64,000 bases of DNA, from NCBI GenBank assembly GCA_001630475.1, contig KV419407.1, positions 248,001 to 312,000 of the forward strand. The letters run 5' to 3'. This DNA is from Sistotremastrum niveocremeum HHB9708 (Eukaryota; Basidiomycota; Agaricomycetes; Sistotremastrales; Sistotremastraceae). Numbering within the stretch: the first letter of the stretch is position 1; every line of letters begins with the position of its first letter. The position numbers were made by a program, and so were the translations under genes. Shown in pieces: positions 45,435 to 58,549 of the stretch. Below the pieces are notes generated by a model. That model was not told where the DNA came from. It saw only the letters and a program-made list of their open reading frames with translations, and made no database searches.

Positions 45435-47510
45435 TCACGCTCGTCCAGCCTCGAAAGACGCCAATATAGGACTCTGACTCCGTCCTATAGCCCCAAACCC
45501 ACTCGTCTCTGCTCCCATCGTGAACCACAGATTAGCAGGTCGATCAGGCGAAGCTGAAGTGGAGGGCATGGGAGAGGGAGATTGATGGAAACACCATTGC
45601 TTGACGAACTCTGCGTAGGTCGGGTCGGCGGGTGGCGTTGAGGCTGAGGGCGCGGTCATGGATCTTGGGACGGACATGGGCGACGAAGAAGGGAACGGAA
45701 CGGAGGAAGGTTTGGAGGGGCCATTTGCTCGGGGAGTCTCGACTGCTGAAGTGTCCGCTGAGGAAGGCCAGGGCAATTGGACTGAAGGCATGCTTGCTGG
45801 CATACCGCCAATAATGGCACCAGGTGACAACTCCAATGAATTCCTCTTATGACGGATGCTCTCGTTCTCCTTTTCGTCCTTGTCGTCGTCTGAATCTGAA
45901 TCCAATTCCAAGCTAGGTCGGGAAGGACTGGAGGGCGGTACATAGTTGGAAAGCGAAAGCTTGCTCTTTGTCCGGGCCCCAGGGACAGGATACGTAGGAG
46001 GAACCGGACGAGAGGCGGGACTACCTGAGAAACTGCCAAAGGTAGGCCGGCTGTTGAGAGCCAGGGGCGACAAGACAGGATGCGTCAGTGCCTTGGAGCC
46101 AGGATTGCTCTTCATCGGAGGCGACGCCGTTCTGGTAGGAAGGGCCACTTGAGCTGGCGAGGAGAACGCCAGCGTTCTCGAAGGAGGTATTGACGGTGCT
46201 GGGGCAGGCGCAACTGATTTCTGGAACGCGACACGATAATTGGCGCCTGCATTGTTATCCCACCACTCTCCACCGCCTTCACCGTTTGCTTGGTACCGTA
46301 CGACCAACCACATTGTGCGATCTGCCAACTTGCTTTCCAGATCCTCGAGCTTTATCGAGAAGCTGAAACGATCCCAGTCTGCGGAAGCTGGGCTGCCCCA
46401 TTGCCAGGAAGTGCTCGACTTTGCAGACGGGTGCTCGGTCTTTTTGGGCGGCTGGGGGAACGGCGGGGGAAGAGAAGGCAGAGATGCAACGTATTTGCAA
46501 GTGACTTCCGAGGTGGTCTGCCAGTCATCGAGGGTGAATCGAACAGCGACAAATTTGGCAAAGGTGATGTTGCGAACAAGGACGGAGCCTCGGAGAACAG
46601 GGGGCCGGGTGGAGGGGAGAGTGATGTCTTCGAGAAGGACGTTCGTGGCCGGGGGAGGGTTCGGGTTCGGGATGGGTGAGGTGGCAGGGACAGGACCGAG
46701 GACGATGGAGGCCGCCTCTGACGCTGGAATCCGCGGGAAGGGATACCCGCGCAGTTGGAAGGAAGAGGACGAGTCGTACTCTGTCTCTGTCTCCGTCTCG
46801 TCGGGATTCCTGTTGATGCTGGCAGGCTTGCCGCTCTTGTCAAAGAGCCTGACGGTCTCGAGGCCGTCGTTGTCCTTGAAGTGGACATTTTTTGGAGTTT
46901 GGGTGGCTGGCGTTGCGGGAGCGGATTGGGAGCGAATGTGTGCGGATACGGTCTGGGGGATGCTGGAGGAGGAATAGGATGATTTCAGTGAAGGCTTGAG
47001 TGGCTTGCCGTTGGAGAGAATGATGGGAGTTGAAGGCGTGCGGACGAGAGGAGAGGACGAAGCAGACGAAGAGTCGGGGGATGGGAGACGGGGGAGCGTG
47101 GGAAATGGGATGGACGAGTCTGAATGCGACTGGGCGAGCGGGGGCGATCTCCTAGGCTCGGGAGGAGGGGTCGCTTTGACCATTTTTGTGATTTCCTGGG
47201 CTTCCTCGAGCGAGTCGTCTTCCTCTGAAGAGTCGTCGGCACCACCGACGGAGAACGTCGCTCGCTTCTGTGCAGCGTCGGGGGATGGCTCGGGAAGGGG
47301 ATGGGACTGGACCATGGGCGGGATGTCGAGGGTGAGGCCTTGGGTCGCTGTGTTGTGTGAGGAGCGGCGACGGGGGAGATTGTTGAGCGGGGCAAATGCG
47401 CCTGGACCTGCTAGTTTTTCAGTCGAGAAGTAGTTGTGGGACGACGAGCGACGATGGTGCCGCTCTGGCTTTGGTGTGTCGTGAAAGTGGTCGACGGGGA
47501 CGTATGGCAT
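45435..47510 (-). CDS. Glycogen-targeting PP1 regulatory subunit with CBM21
   Basis: One uninterrupted exon encodes 691 residues from ATG 47510; an upstream in-frame TTG is ignored. Most of the protein is disordered and Ser/Pro-rich. A KNVHF motif near residue 208 fits the RVxF docking site for protein phosphatase 1. A CBM21 domain spans about residues 290-430, with VLVRNITFAKFVAVRFTLDD, a tryptophan motif DDWQT, and WWDNNAGANYRV, the conserved glycogen-binding end. This is the Gac1/Pig1/PPP1R3 layout: it brings PP1 to glycogen synthase and activates glycogen storage. An equally long frame on the opposite strand is a shadow of its Ser/Pro codons. Confidence 0.93.
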   Translation of the reverse strand: MPYVPVDHFHDTPKPERHHRRSSSHNYFSTEKLAGPGAFAPLNNLPRRRSSHNTATQGLTLDIPPMVQSHPLPEPSPDAAQKRATFSVGGADDSSEEDDSLEEAQEITKMVKATPPPEPRRSPPLAQSHSDSSIPFPTLPRLPSPDSSSASSSPLVRTPSTPIILSNGKPLKPSLKSSYSSSSIPQTVSAHIRSQSAPATPATQTPKNVHFKDNDGLETVRLFDKSGKPASINRNPDETETETEYDSSSSFQLRGYPFPRIPASEAASIVLGPVPATSPIPNPNPPPATNVLLEDITLPSTRPPVLRGSVLVRNITFAKFVAVRFTLDDWQTTSEVTCKYVASLPSLPPPFPQPPKKTEHPSAKSSTSWQWGSPASADWDRFSFSIKLEDLESKLADRTMWLVVRYQANGEGGGEWWDNNAGANYRVAFQKSVAPAPAPSIPPSRTLAFSSPAQVALPTRTASPPMKSNPGSKALTHPVLSPLALNSRPTFGSFSGSPASRPVPPTYPVPGARTKSKLSLSNYVPPSSPSRPSLELDSDSDDDKDEKENESIRHKRNSLELSPGAIIGGMPASMPSVQLPWPSSADTSAVETPRANGPSKPSSVPFPSSSPMSVPRSMTAPSASTPPADPTYAEFVKQWCFHQSPSPMPSTSASPDRPANLWFTMGAETSGFGAIGRSQSPILASFEAGRA

Positions 47511-48265
47511 CGTCGACAAACTTGAAAGCGGGCGTCTCGAGCGGCGCTTATAAATCTGACAGAAACTGTCAACACGATGACATCATCGGGCGACGAGGGC
47601 TCACAGTACTAGTTGTTGTTCGGACGGGAGAGAGAGAGAATGGCTGGGAGGCTGAGGAGAGGAGAGGAGAGAGGAGATGATATACTTGCTCGACGGTGGA
47701 GCGTTCCTGGTCGACTCTAGCCGCCGATCCGGACGAATTTTCTCGAGTTTTGTCCGGATTGGGAAGAATTCGTCGCGGGTCGATCCGAGGGGCCGTGAGT
47801 TTACGTTCTAGACGATCGCACCGTGCCGAACTGTCAATGCGGTGTTTCCGTAATCCATCTTATCGTGCCTTATTCACTCGCGTCACTTTGGCTGCTAATG
47901 CTCCATCCCACGTTCCTCTGACTCACAATTCTGACACACTCTCCCCCTTTCGCCACTCGTCTCCATTCTCAACTGCTCCCACACCCGGCTCGACCCCCGG
48001 TCTCCATCCCCAGCGCTCTCACTCCTCGTCATACAGTACTTCGGCAAACTACGCGTCCGACGGCACCAATTACCTCGCACTCTTCTCTTACGCTCTCCCA
48101 CCCATCGATCGCTAACCACAATACCTAATCAAGTCTTCTCACTCCCGTTTCTATCCTAGCTCGCGAGTCGGCTAAACAACGTCCATTTCGTTATCAAACA
48201 ACCCGACTACCAAACATCCATGTCCATAGTATACCAGTCCAACCGCATGCTCGCTCACAAACCAT
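47511..48265. other. Upstream region of the PP1 subunit
   Basis: 755 bp between the PP1-subunit start and the chitin-deacetylase stop (both minus strand). It includes a GAGAGGAGAGGAGAGAGGAG purine microsatellite near 47657. A 139-codon plus-strand frame at 47696-48115 has no family match or conserved feature and is not called. Confidence 0.45.
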
Positions 48266-50477
48266 TCACAATCGTCCGAACGTACCCGCCAATCCCAACA
48301 CGAACCCTACCATCCCAATGCCCAGAACCATGCTCCAGCTTCCCGCCATTTTCGTTCGACCGGCATTGAACGGAATGAAAGAGTTGGTCGCAGAAGCTCC
48401 CGAAGCACTGCTGCTACCATTGTCCTCGTCCGTCCCGCCTCCCGTTAGGTTCGCATTGTTGGCCTGCAATCGTCAATTCGGCCCGTGAGTAACGGTCTCC
48501 TGCTATTACATCTTACGCTTACCCCAATAGGCCGTGAGTTGTCGACGAACGCGCAATCAGACGTCGTGCACAGGCATTGAGCCGCAATCGGGTCCCAGAA
48601 GGGTGTGCTGCAGTTAGCGGGAACTCATGCCACATCTTAGCCACTCAAGGGTCCACATAAAGGGAAGAGCTCACGTCTCGTCCTCAGAGCTTGCCCAGGC
48701 ACGCTCTGTTGAGGTGGGTTCGGGTTGCTTGGAGAAACCTCCACTGTCGGACAGCCGTACTAATTCCCCTCAGCAAAGACTCCGTCGATCAGAAGATAGG
48801 ACATACGCAGGTGAAGAACGGAAAGTCGGGAAAATCGCAGTGAGAAAGCAAGCCCGCTTCGTTTTCGGGCATCCCGTTGCAGATCTTCGCGGTCACGTGT
48901 GGCGTGGAACACTTGAAAGGAGCAAAGTCATTCAATTGCGAAAGTGGTGTCGGGTTCTGCATCCATGCTAGAAGCTGCTCGTTCGACACAATCCACACTG
49001 GCGCCGAATCGTCAGCAAGCTTATCAGATCATCTCGGTTACTGCCGGTATATTACCATCTTGTTGTTCCTGGGCCCAATCTAAGAACTGGTTTATCATTT
49101 TTATCGTGCTCGTGGGAGCTGCCACTCCAGGATAATTGGTCTAGATATGACTCAGGGACCCGCTCCTCCATTGACTCATCTACACTTACAGCCAAGTGAA
49201 TAGGATGTGTATATAATCCGAATGGCTGACGATTTCCTTTATCTGGGCATGCATGTGAGACTCGATATTGCGTCCAAGATTAGTAAGACGCACAGTGATC
49301 GGTAAAAGTACTCTTCATATAGGCCAAGGTCGCTGCATCGTCCGGTGTGTTTTCACCATTCGCGGTATCGCTGGAAAAAAGCCGGCATCGATGAGCAGGA
49401 GTATGCGAAACAGGACCAACAAAAAAAAACATACAGCCAGGGATCCATGAGATGAATACCTTCTTCGCCACGTTGGTCGAACAGCGCATACATGGGGAAC
49501 TCCCACAATCCTGGAATCACGGGCTGACCAGAGCAAGCACCCGGCACGGCTAGACAGTTGTTTGCGAGACCGTAGTCGAGCGTGTACGGCCTACAAAGCG
49601 GTGAGAAATGCTTAAAGCGCTTATTCAATTGTTGACTGACCAGAAAGCGTCGGTTCCATTATCGGTAACGGGTATACTGGCTGAACAACTAGAGTCATAG
49701 GTGAAGTCTGACTGTTTCAGGAGACGAAGCGTATCGAGCGAAAAGTTCAAGAAGGGAGCTCGGAAGCCTTTGATAGCAGAGAAGGGAATACCGGCGAGCG
49801 CGTTAAGCGCGATAAGATTGCCATTGACTTCGTCGGCGGGAGGAGTGCCAACGTGCGTCATACTGCATATATGCGGGTTTAAGAAAGAAGGAGAGAAGTG
49901 GCGTTAGGGCGACGTACGTATGGTCTGCAATCTCGTTTCCAGCAACATACCAGTCCGTGACGAGACTGTGCAGGAAGGATAAGGTGAGGCTGGCCGAGGA
50001 AGAGAGAAGCAACGCACGTGTAGTTGGTATAATTGAGGGAGGTGTAGTAGGTCATTTTAACGGGGCAACCATTGGGGTTGGTACGCTTTGCGAGGAACTG
50101 GTTTACAGCGTCGATTGTGTATGACTGGACCGCACTGCGATAAAGATCAAAGGTCGGAAATGGGGCGAATTCAGAAGAAAAACAAACGCACTCGTCTGCA
50201 GTGTAAATCAAGAACATGGGTACATCGGAAGGGGACAGGCCACCAGGCGGATTCACGCTGAAACAAGATGAACACGGGCGGATCGGTGTTGTATCAAAGA
50301 GGTTGCATACCTGGCACAATTGCAGTCTGGCAGTTTGCATTTTGTTGCATCGCAAGAGTAGTTTGCGGCGGCAGCTGAGCTTGTGGGTGCAGTTATGCTG
50401 CCATCCTGAGCGACCGAAAAGAGGGGGAGATAGAGGAACGAAAGGAAATGGAAGATTAAGGAACAAATGGAGCGCAT
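48266..50477 (-). CDS. Chitin/polysaccharide deacetylase, GPI-anchor type
   Basis: A multi-exon minus-strand gene runs from ATG 50477 to TGA 48266-48268. A signal peptide (MRSICSLIFHFLSFLYLPLF) is followed by a Cys-rich stretch (CDATKCKLPDCNC). The NodB-like carbohydrate esterase core has the metal/base motif TADDAVQ, built across an intron that splits the second Asp codon. The HTMTH metal histidines, the RAPF motif and DFTYDSS also fit. Near the C terminus are a cysteine-rich module, a Ser/Gly-rich spacer and a hydrophobic tail (WSMVLGIGMVGFVLGLAGTF) typical of a GPI signal. The enzyme should remove acetyl groups from chitin at the cell wall, giving chitosan. It resembles the longer CE4 group with the C-terminal module rather than small secreted deacetylases. 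Confidence 0.92.
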
Positions 50478-52667
50478 GACCGCAGCGAAATGTGATCAGG
50501 CGACAAGTAAAGCAAAGGTAGAGTAGACCGACAAGCCAAAAGAAACGGGACAAGACAAGGAAGAGAAAGGAATGTGGACGCTACTCAAAGAGCCAGCGAG
50601 AGCAAGAGGGAGTGGGGCAAGACCAGCCTTGAGTTTAACGGCCCCGGTGTCGGACCCTGAATTCGGCACTCCCTCGTGCGCGTCTGCCCGGAGAATTACC
50701 CTCACTCGCACTCTCGACGTCTTGCAATTAATGCCTCTTGCTCGTGTCGCAGCCAAGCCACCACTGCCCTGCTTTGATCCCGGACGTTGCAAGTCTATTT
50801 CCTGCAACGTACGCCGGTCCACCTATATTTAGAGATGGGCGTCTATTTATTTTCCGACGATGCCCGATCGAGCCCTGACATGTGCCATCCTTTTCATTAT
50901 TTTTCTGTCTACACAGGTTGACATTCGTTTGTGCGCCGCGCGTCCTCTGGCGGATTTTTAGCAGCGGCGCCTCCGGGAAACCTCCACGCGTGCTCTCGTA
51001 ATTGAACTCCGAGCATTTCCAACCAAAGTTGCCGCGGAGTGATCCCCATCGTTCATTTCCTCCAGCTCAATTCTCTCAATTACTTGACGTCATCGTATCC
51101 ATTCCCTTTTTAGGAGCAGCCAATATATTCCATTATATCGCAATATTAATTATTTATTCTGCTCGCTTTCGAACGGATTACGGAATAATCACATGCTCAT
51201 TGTGTTCAGATATTGTACGGTAATTACGACAGAGGAAGAATGAACTGAGAGAAGAACATGCCTGCTTGCAAACCTTGACACAACCTCCATGACTCTGTTG
51301 ACCGCTCTTTATCTGCTTGCCTTTCATCTTCTTTCACTGCTGTCATCCAAACTCTTCTGTAAGCTCGTGATCACTAGGAATAGAAGTTAGAGGAGGAGCA
51401 TGCCAAGAAAAGATGAAGGTTTCTTACCATTGGTTCGTCCGCGGAAGGATCTCCCAGTATCTTGACGGCACAGGATCCCGACACTGGTGGAAGATATAGA
51501 TGACCTGTTGCTCGCTTTAGCGTAGGTAAAGAGAGAAAGAGAGGACCCACAACGGAACGATCAATGGCACAGGCGACGTTCGGGTCCTCGTTGACTTCGC
51601 AATGTCAATGTGAGTCCAGATTGGCTGATGGAGAATTGAGCATGAGGTACATACCTTGATACTGTATGCAACACAGCGGATGGCAGGGAGAGAGTGGTGG
51701 AGGCCAGTTCTGTCAATGGGGTCAGCGTATCAATTGGCGAGGAGTTGATGGCGACAACGAACACGAGTGTGTATTCAACGGGCCACGTCGTTGTCGGATC
51801 TTCGATGGAGTCTACAGGCTGACGAATGAGAGGGAGATGGGAGGCATTGGGCAAGGGGGAGAGGCCGCTGAGACGACATGCAGGGAGAGGAAGTTGGAAG
51901 AAGAGAAAACGGGGAGGTGCTGAGCAGGTGCGTTCGTTTTATGGCGATGTTTGTTCAAGTTTGCGCGATGTTCAACATCTCAGCACGTGACTCAGCGTTT
52001 CGCTGATAACCAATAGAGCCGAATGCTGTTTGGGGCTTGAATCGAACGCGTGACGCTGGGATTTGCAGCAGCTCAAACTCCAATTGGAATTACACGCTAC
52101 GAGCTATTGGGAGGGAACGTCGAGGAGAAATTCACGAAATCATCGGAGAGTGAGCAAAGTTTGCGCTACGAGCTCTCCGAAGGCCGCGCGTCGGCTCCTC
52201 GGCGGAGCGCACGCAGCTGCAAAATGAATGTATACCTGTGTACACATGCGAATATATGTTCGAGTCTGCCGGCTCTGCGCTGTCCTGTCGAGTCCAGAAA
52301 CCGCGCAAAAGAGCACTTAGATGACCACCACATCCGTCTGCGCCCTGCTTTGGCACAAGGAAGCCACCGCGAAGGCTAACTTGCAATTTGACTTGAGTGC
52401 GCGAAGAGAATCAGTCCACGCGGCCCACCCTTATATCCCTTTTCCCACCTGGCCCGTGCACGACCAAACACACACAAATATTCAATAATACGCCGAAATA
52501 TTCACTTTTTCTTGCGGTGCGCTGGACGTCTGCACGTCGAACGTGTCTGCCACCCACCATCACCATGCTTGTCCCGCAATAACACTGGCGTCGCCCCGCC
52601 TCGACTTGCTATAGATCTCCGGACAGAATAAACTTTACGCATTCTTCATAATCTAAATACTTTAGAC
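50478..52667. other. Long intergenic region, 2.2 kb, between divergent genes
   Basis: This separates the minus-strand chitin deacetylase from the plus-strand methyltransferase. No well-supported gene was found. A minus-strand stretch at about 51390-51890 has splice-compatible short open frames that could form a small protein rich in Cys (PCHPLCC) and ending RYWEILPRTNQW, but alternative frames are equally open and I cannot decide. CT-rich and AT-rich promoter-like tracts occur near both ends. Confidence 0.45.
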
Positions 52668-53789
52668 ATGACCCTCGCCTTTCTCCTTCCTCTCAATAGA
52701 CCGGACAGCCACCACCCTGACCAAATCATCCGCTCCCTCGCCCAGATTCGGTCCTTCTATATTCCCTCTTTTCATATAGATCCAGCCTTCTTCAAACCTC
52801 GTACTCGTCTCCTCACCGTACCTGACTCAGGTTATGCTTCCGCCGAAGAAGACGATGACCAACCTCTTGATCGCACTGATCATTCCGAAATAGACGTCGA
52901 GCAGTTGCGCACTCTCGCCATCCGGTCCCTCACCTCTTTTGTCGCCAAGTCAGATCGATGGGCACGCCAAGATCAGTTTCGCTGGGATCTCATAGATCTT
53001 GCGGCATCTCTGCTATCACAGCTCTCCGCACCTGTCATCCCTGTTGAACAGGATACCTCCTTCCAGCGATCCTTCAAGTTCGACGGCCCGGAAGGACAGA
53101 TCCAGGTTGAGCTGACAGATGAGGAATTGGGTGTTGAGGACCACACAAACGTCGGCTTGCAGAGTTGGGGAAGCGCCATAGTCATGGCAGAGATCATGGC
53201 CCAGTCGCCGACGGACTACCTCGGCCGCACGAGCCCTCTGATCAGGATTCTAGAGCTTGGCGCGGGGACGGGCCTCCTCAGCATATTCCTCAGGAAACTC
53301 ACCTCGACCATGCACGTCCCTGCCGAAATCATCGCCACCGACTATCACCCTGATGTCATCCACAACCTCGAACGAAACGTCGCGGGAAATTCGTGTCCAG
53401 ACGCTTTGGGCTCCATCCAAGTCTGTAAACTGGATTGGTCCCAAGCCACGAACGGGCCTCCTTTCGATGAGGCTTTTGATCTGATCGTCGCTGCTGACGT
53501 TATATATCAAGACATGCACGCCGAGTATATCCACGGCACCGTGTCGAGACTCCTTCGAAAGGCACACGGAGCAAAGTTCTTCCTCATCCTCCCCCTGAGG
53601 CCGACTCACGAGCAGCACAACCAGAGTGTCGAGCAGTCGTTCCCAGCAGCACAGGCTGCTATAGATGCGCGATCAGAGGGCCCGGTACTCTCGATCACCA
53701 GAATAGACAACATAGAGAGGAAGCAGGGAATTGGCAGGGCTGATGAACAGGCATACAAATTATTCCAGATAGAATGGGTATTCGTGTAA
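52668..53789 (+). CDS. Family-16 (METTL21-like) protein lysine methyltransferase
   Basis: A single exon encodes 373 residues. The class I SAM-dependent core has motif I LELGAGTGLLSIFL, post-I acid in ATDYHPDV, and the pre-motif GLQSWGSAIVMAEIM typical of MTF16 enzymes. VAADVIYQ takes the place of the DxxY region after motif II. Closest known groups are METTL21/EEF2KMT-type lysine methyltransferases acting on translation factors or chaperones. The N-terminal 150 residues are an extension not seen in small METTL21 proteins, closer to EEF2KMT-type length. The exact substrate is inference. It is co-directional with RVB2, 211 bp upstream. Confidence 0.88.
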   Translation: MTLAFLLPLNRPDSHHPDQIIRSLAQIRSFYIPSFHIDPAFFKPRTRLLTVPDSGYASAEEDDDQPLDRTDHSEIDVEQLRTLAIRSLTSFVAKSDRWARQDQFRWDLIDLAASLLSQLSAPVIPVEQDTSFQRSFKFDGPEGQIQVELTDEELGVEDHTNVGLQSWGSAIVMAEIMAQSPTDYLGRTSPLIRILELGAGTGLLSIFLRKLTSTMHVPAEIIATDYHPDVIHNLERNVAGNSCPDALGSIQVCKLDWSQATNGPPFDEAFDLIVAADVIYQDMHAEYIHGTVSRLLRKAHGAKFFLILPLRPTHEQHNQSVEQSFPAAQAAIDARSEGPVLSITRIDNIERKQGIGRADEQAYKLFQIEWVFV

Positions 53790-54000
53790 TCGTAGATGTA
53801 GCTGTAACCACTGGTACAACGGAGAGCGTTGAACAAACAGGTGCAAAGCCAAAGGACGCGAACTCACCGGCGTTCATCGCCAAACTTTCCCCTCAACCTC
53901 TTTTTGTCCATATTGTCCACCGTCGCCATATCTGGCATTGTGAAGAAGTGATACTAACAGAGCTTTTGGGGGATCCTTTCACTTCTATTCAACGCCAAAA

Positions 54001-55866
<1,866 letters not shown>

Positions 55867-56072
55867 TACTAGCACGACTGCACGCCTATACCTATACCAT
55901 GCCCCACAGTACTATAATTGTAATACAGGTTAGGCTACAGCCTTGGGTTCGTGTCATGATGTTGGAACGCGAGACGCGCTGGTCACGCGACCTGAGCGCG
56001 TTCGCGTTTCTGGCTAAGAAGGGCTAAGAGCGTGACCGCACGCGTTTCATTCTCTGCCTTTTGTTCACCAAC

Positions 56073-57053
56073 ATGCTCAAGCACGCTCTGCCTCTCGAGT
56101 TCCCTAACATATATAGCAAGAAACCGCGTCTCGATGTATCCGAATCTTCCATTAGCTCGGAGAATGGGATCCTGCGAGACACATCATACACTGCCTGTGT
56201 CGCTCCCAAACGTCGGACGCGTCGACAGTATACCACGTATCAGCTGAAAGTGCTCAGTGAAGCTTATAAACGCGACAACAACCCAACGAGAGAGGAGAGA
56301 TCAGTTGTTGCCTCGGAAATTGGAATGTGAGCATCGATGCTGGTCGCGTCCAGTCGAATGGTATACCATTTGCACGATGGCTTATATTTTCATTACAGGG
56401 ACATAAAACTTGTCAGCGTTTGGTTTCAGAACAAACGACAAGCAGATCGTAAAGCTGCTCTACATAACATCACAAACCACCAGAATAATGGTCTTCTCCC
56501 ACCTACCTCTCCCTTAGCCGACCTCTGCAAAAGCAGACAGGGAGGCACTGTCATCCTAGAGAGAACTGGGAAACGTACAGCGTCTCGTCCCTCGCTCGAG
56601 CATGTTGCCTCTCGTTCAGAACTGCGATTCAGCAAAGCAACTGAAAATATTCCATGGATCACCGACTCTGCAGTATTTGCTTCCCCCCAATCATCGAGAA
56701 GTCGACCGTTGTGGGATTCCATGCCCTCGTCCCCAATTACACCTTCCTCCCCTCCATGCCCAGATATTTTGTCACATACACCGCGGAATACGCTTGAGTG
56801 GGCTTGTGCAGCCGCACGCATCAGCTCTCAACGCCCAGCCCCCTCGTGGTCCGAAGATCAAAAAGAGGACGAAGGCCCCTTGGAGGGCCCTGACACCGGT
56901 TCGAGTAGTGAAAGCGAGTCTGAGGCGCGAACACCAATGGAACTGGCGAGTTCACAACCTGACGTTGGAGAGCAAATCGAGTTTATTGCCAGAGATGTGA
57001 TTGAGGACGATGTGAGGGAGGCAGCTTTAGCATTATGTGTATTGCGAGGATGA
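56073..57053 (+). CDS. Homeodomain transcription factor
   Basis: Two exons (56073-56326, 56399-57053) give 302 residues. The homeodomain spans about residues 46-105, with an N-terminal basic arm (KRRTRRQYTTYQ) and recognition helix containing VSVWFQNKRQADRK. The WF-N invariant residues are present. The loop is not lengthened, so it is a typical rather than TALE homeodomain. The intron lies just before helix 3. The rest is Ser/Pro-rich with an acidic C-terminal segment, typical of an activation region. In Agaricomycetes such single homeodomain factors regulate fruiting-body development or mating pathways. No linked pheromone or HD2 gene is present, so this is not the mating locus on this evidence. 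Confidence 0.92.
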
Positions 57054-57160
57054 GCACGATGTTTCGCTATGTTAATTTATTTTTGAAGTTCGAGCCACAC
57101 GAGTTGAAGTTAATGGTCGAAGTCGAGACTTGGGACGATTCGGTTTTGAAACTCAGACCC

Positions 57161-58485
57161 ATGTTCTCTGCTATCGTGAGCAGAACATGTCGCGCTCAAA
57201 GACTCTCGGGTGCTACTCGGTCTGCCACAACTCAAGCCACGACTTTTTCTATACATGACAAACCTGGATCTGCTAATATCCCTCCTCCAATTACACCAAT
57301 TCGCCCGGTCAAGGTAGCAAAACACACTCCCTTGGCGCGAGTCACCGACCAATTCATCACCTACAAACCCATCACTCCCTCCATTCGACATCTTCGAAGA
57401 CCAAATAATCCTCACTTGTACGCGGGCAAAACTTTGCGCCAGTTCACCATACCAGAACGCAAAACTGGTGGCCGAAATTCAACTCAGGGCCGAATTACCG
57501 TTCGGTTCAGAGGAGGTGGACACAAGCGACGTATCCGTTTAGTCGACTTTAAACGACTGCATCCTGGGCCTCAGGATGTCATTCGAATAGAATACGATCC
57601 TGGTCGTAGCGCCCACATCGCCCTTGTTAAGAGGCGTCAGGTCAATCTCGATGCTCCTCCCGACGGAAAGGGAAAATCGCTCGTGCATAATCCCTATAGC
57701 TATATCCTGGCCTGTGACGGCCTTCGAGCAGGAGATGTGGTCGAGAGCTTTAGGGGCGGGATTCCGGACGATCTGGTCCCTGGGTACAAAAATATGATGA
57801 ACGAAGGTGGCCGAACGAAAGGTGGTGTTGCTGGTGATGGCGCCCCTTCCACATCCTCGCTCGCCATTGGAATGCTGAGGGCAAAGACGGTCAAACCTGG
57901 AAACGTTCTTCCCCTCAGACTGATTCCAACGGGGACCATGATCCATAACATTGCCCTGGACATTAATGGTCCGGGGATCCTAGTTCGTTCTGCTGGGACT
58001 TTTGCGGTCATCATCGCGCATGAAGAAAACACAAAATACACCCAGGTAGACACGGAATTAAAGATGCTTGGCAATCACTAATATAATCGCACAAAGGTTC
58101 GACTACAATCCGGTGAAGTGCGTAAAATCCTCAAGGAATGCGTCGCAACTATTGGGAAGGTGTCAAATCCCTTGCATAAGAACGCTCGATTGGGTAAAGC
58201 GGGAAGACGGCGATGGTTGGGGTTCCGACCTCGCGTTAGAGGCATGGCCATGAATCCGTAAGTTTTCTCATCGAATCATCCATGCCAAATTAACATGTTC
58301 CCAGTGTCGATCATCCTCATGGAGGTGGTAGAGGGAAATCAAAAGGAAACAAGCACCCACGGTCCGTGTGGGGTTGGTTGACTAAAGGTAGAAGAACAAG
58401 GAAGCCAGGTCCCAAGGGGCCTCCCGGCAACAATAAAATGGTCGTTAGAGAGCGTCCCAGAGGAAAAGATAAACAGAGAGGTTGA
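57161..58485 (+). CDS. RML2: Mitochondrial large ribosomal subunit protein uL2m
   Basis: Three exons (57161-58045, 58097-58257, 58305-58485) give 408 residues. The start at 57161 gives a basic presequence ([15 protein letters not shown]), suited to mitochondrial import. A more upstream in-frame ATG at 57035 would place acidic residues first. The L2 core is clear: [20 protein letters not shown], the RNA-binding domain, and the C-terminal [14 protein letters not shown] that carries the peptidyl-transferase-proximal histidine. It replaces bacterial L2 in the mitoribosome. An insertion of about 30 residues ([20 protein letters not shown]) lies before [10 protein letters not shown]. Confidence 0.95.
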
Positions 58486-58549
58486 TCAATATCTGGGTGA
58501 TAGTTTACATTTAGTATGTTTAGCTAATACCGATCTCATGCACCCATAA

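Noticed and set aside
46240-46977. 245-codon plus-strand open frame
   Set aside because: It is the antisense shadow of the Ser/Pro-rich PP1-subunit gene on the minus strand, has no domain and mirrors that gene's codon pattern.
47696-48115. 139-codon plus-strand open frame
   Set aside because: It sits in the upstream region of the PP1 subunit, its sequence is low-complexity Ser/Arg/Pro, and no start context or homologous feature supports it.
56073-57053. Mating-type (HD) locus
   Set aside because: Only one homeodomain gene of typical, non-TALE type is present, with no paired HD2 gene and no mitochondrial intermediate peptidase gene, the usual neighbour of the A locus.
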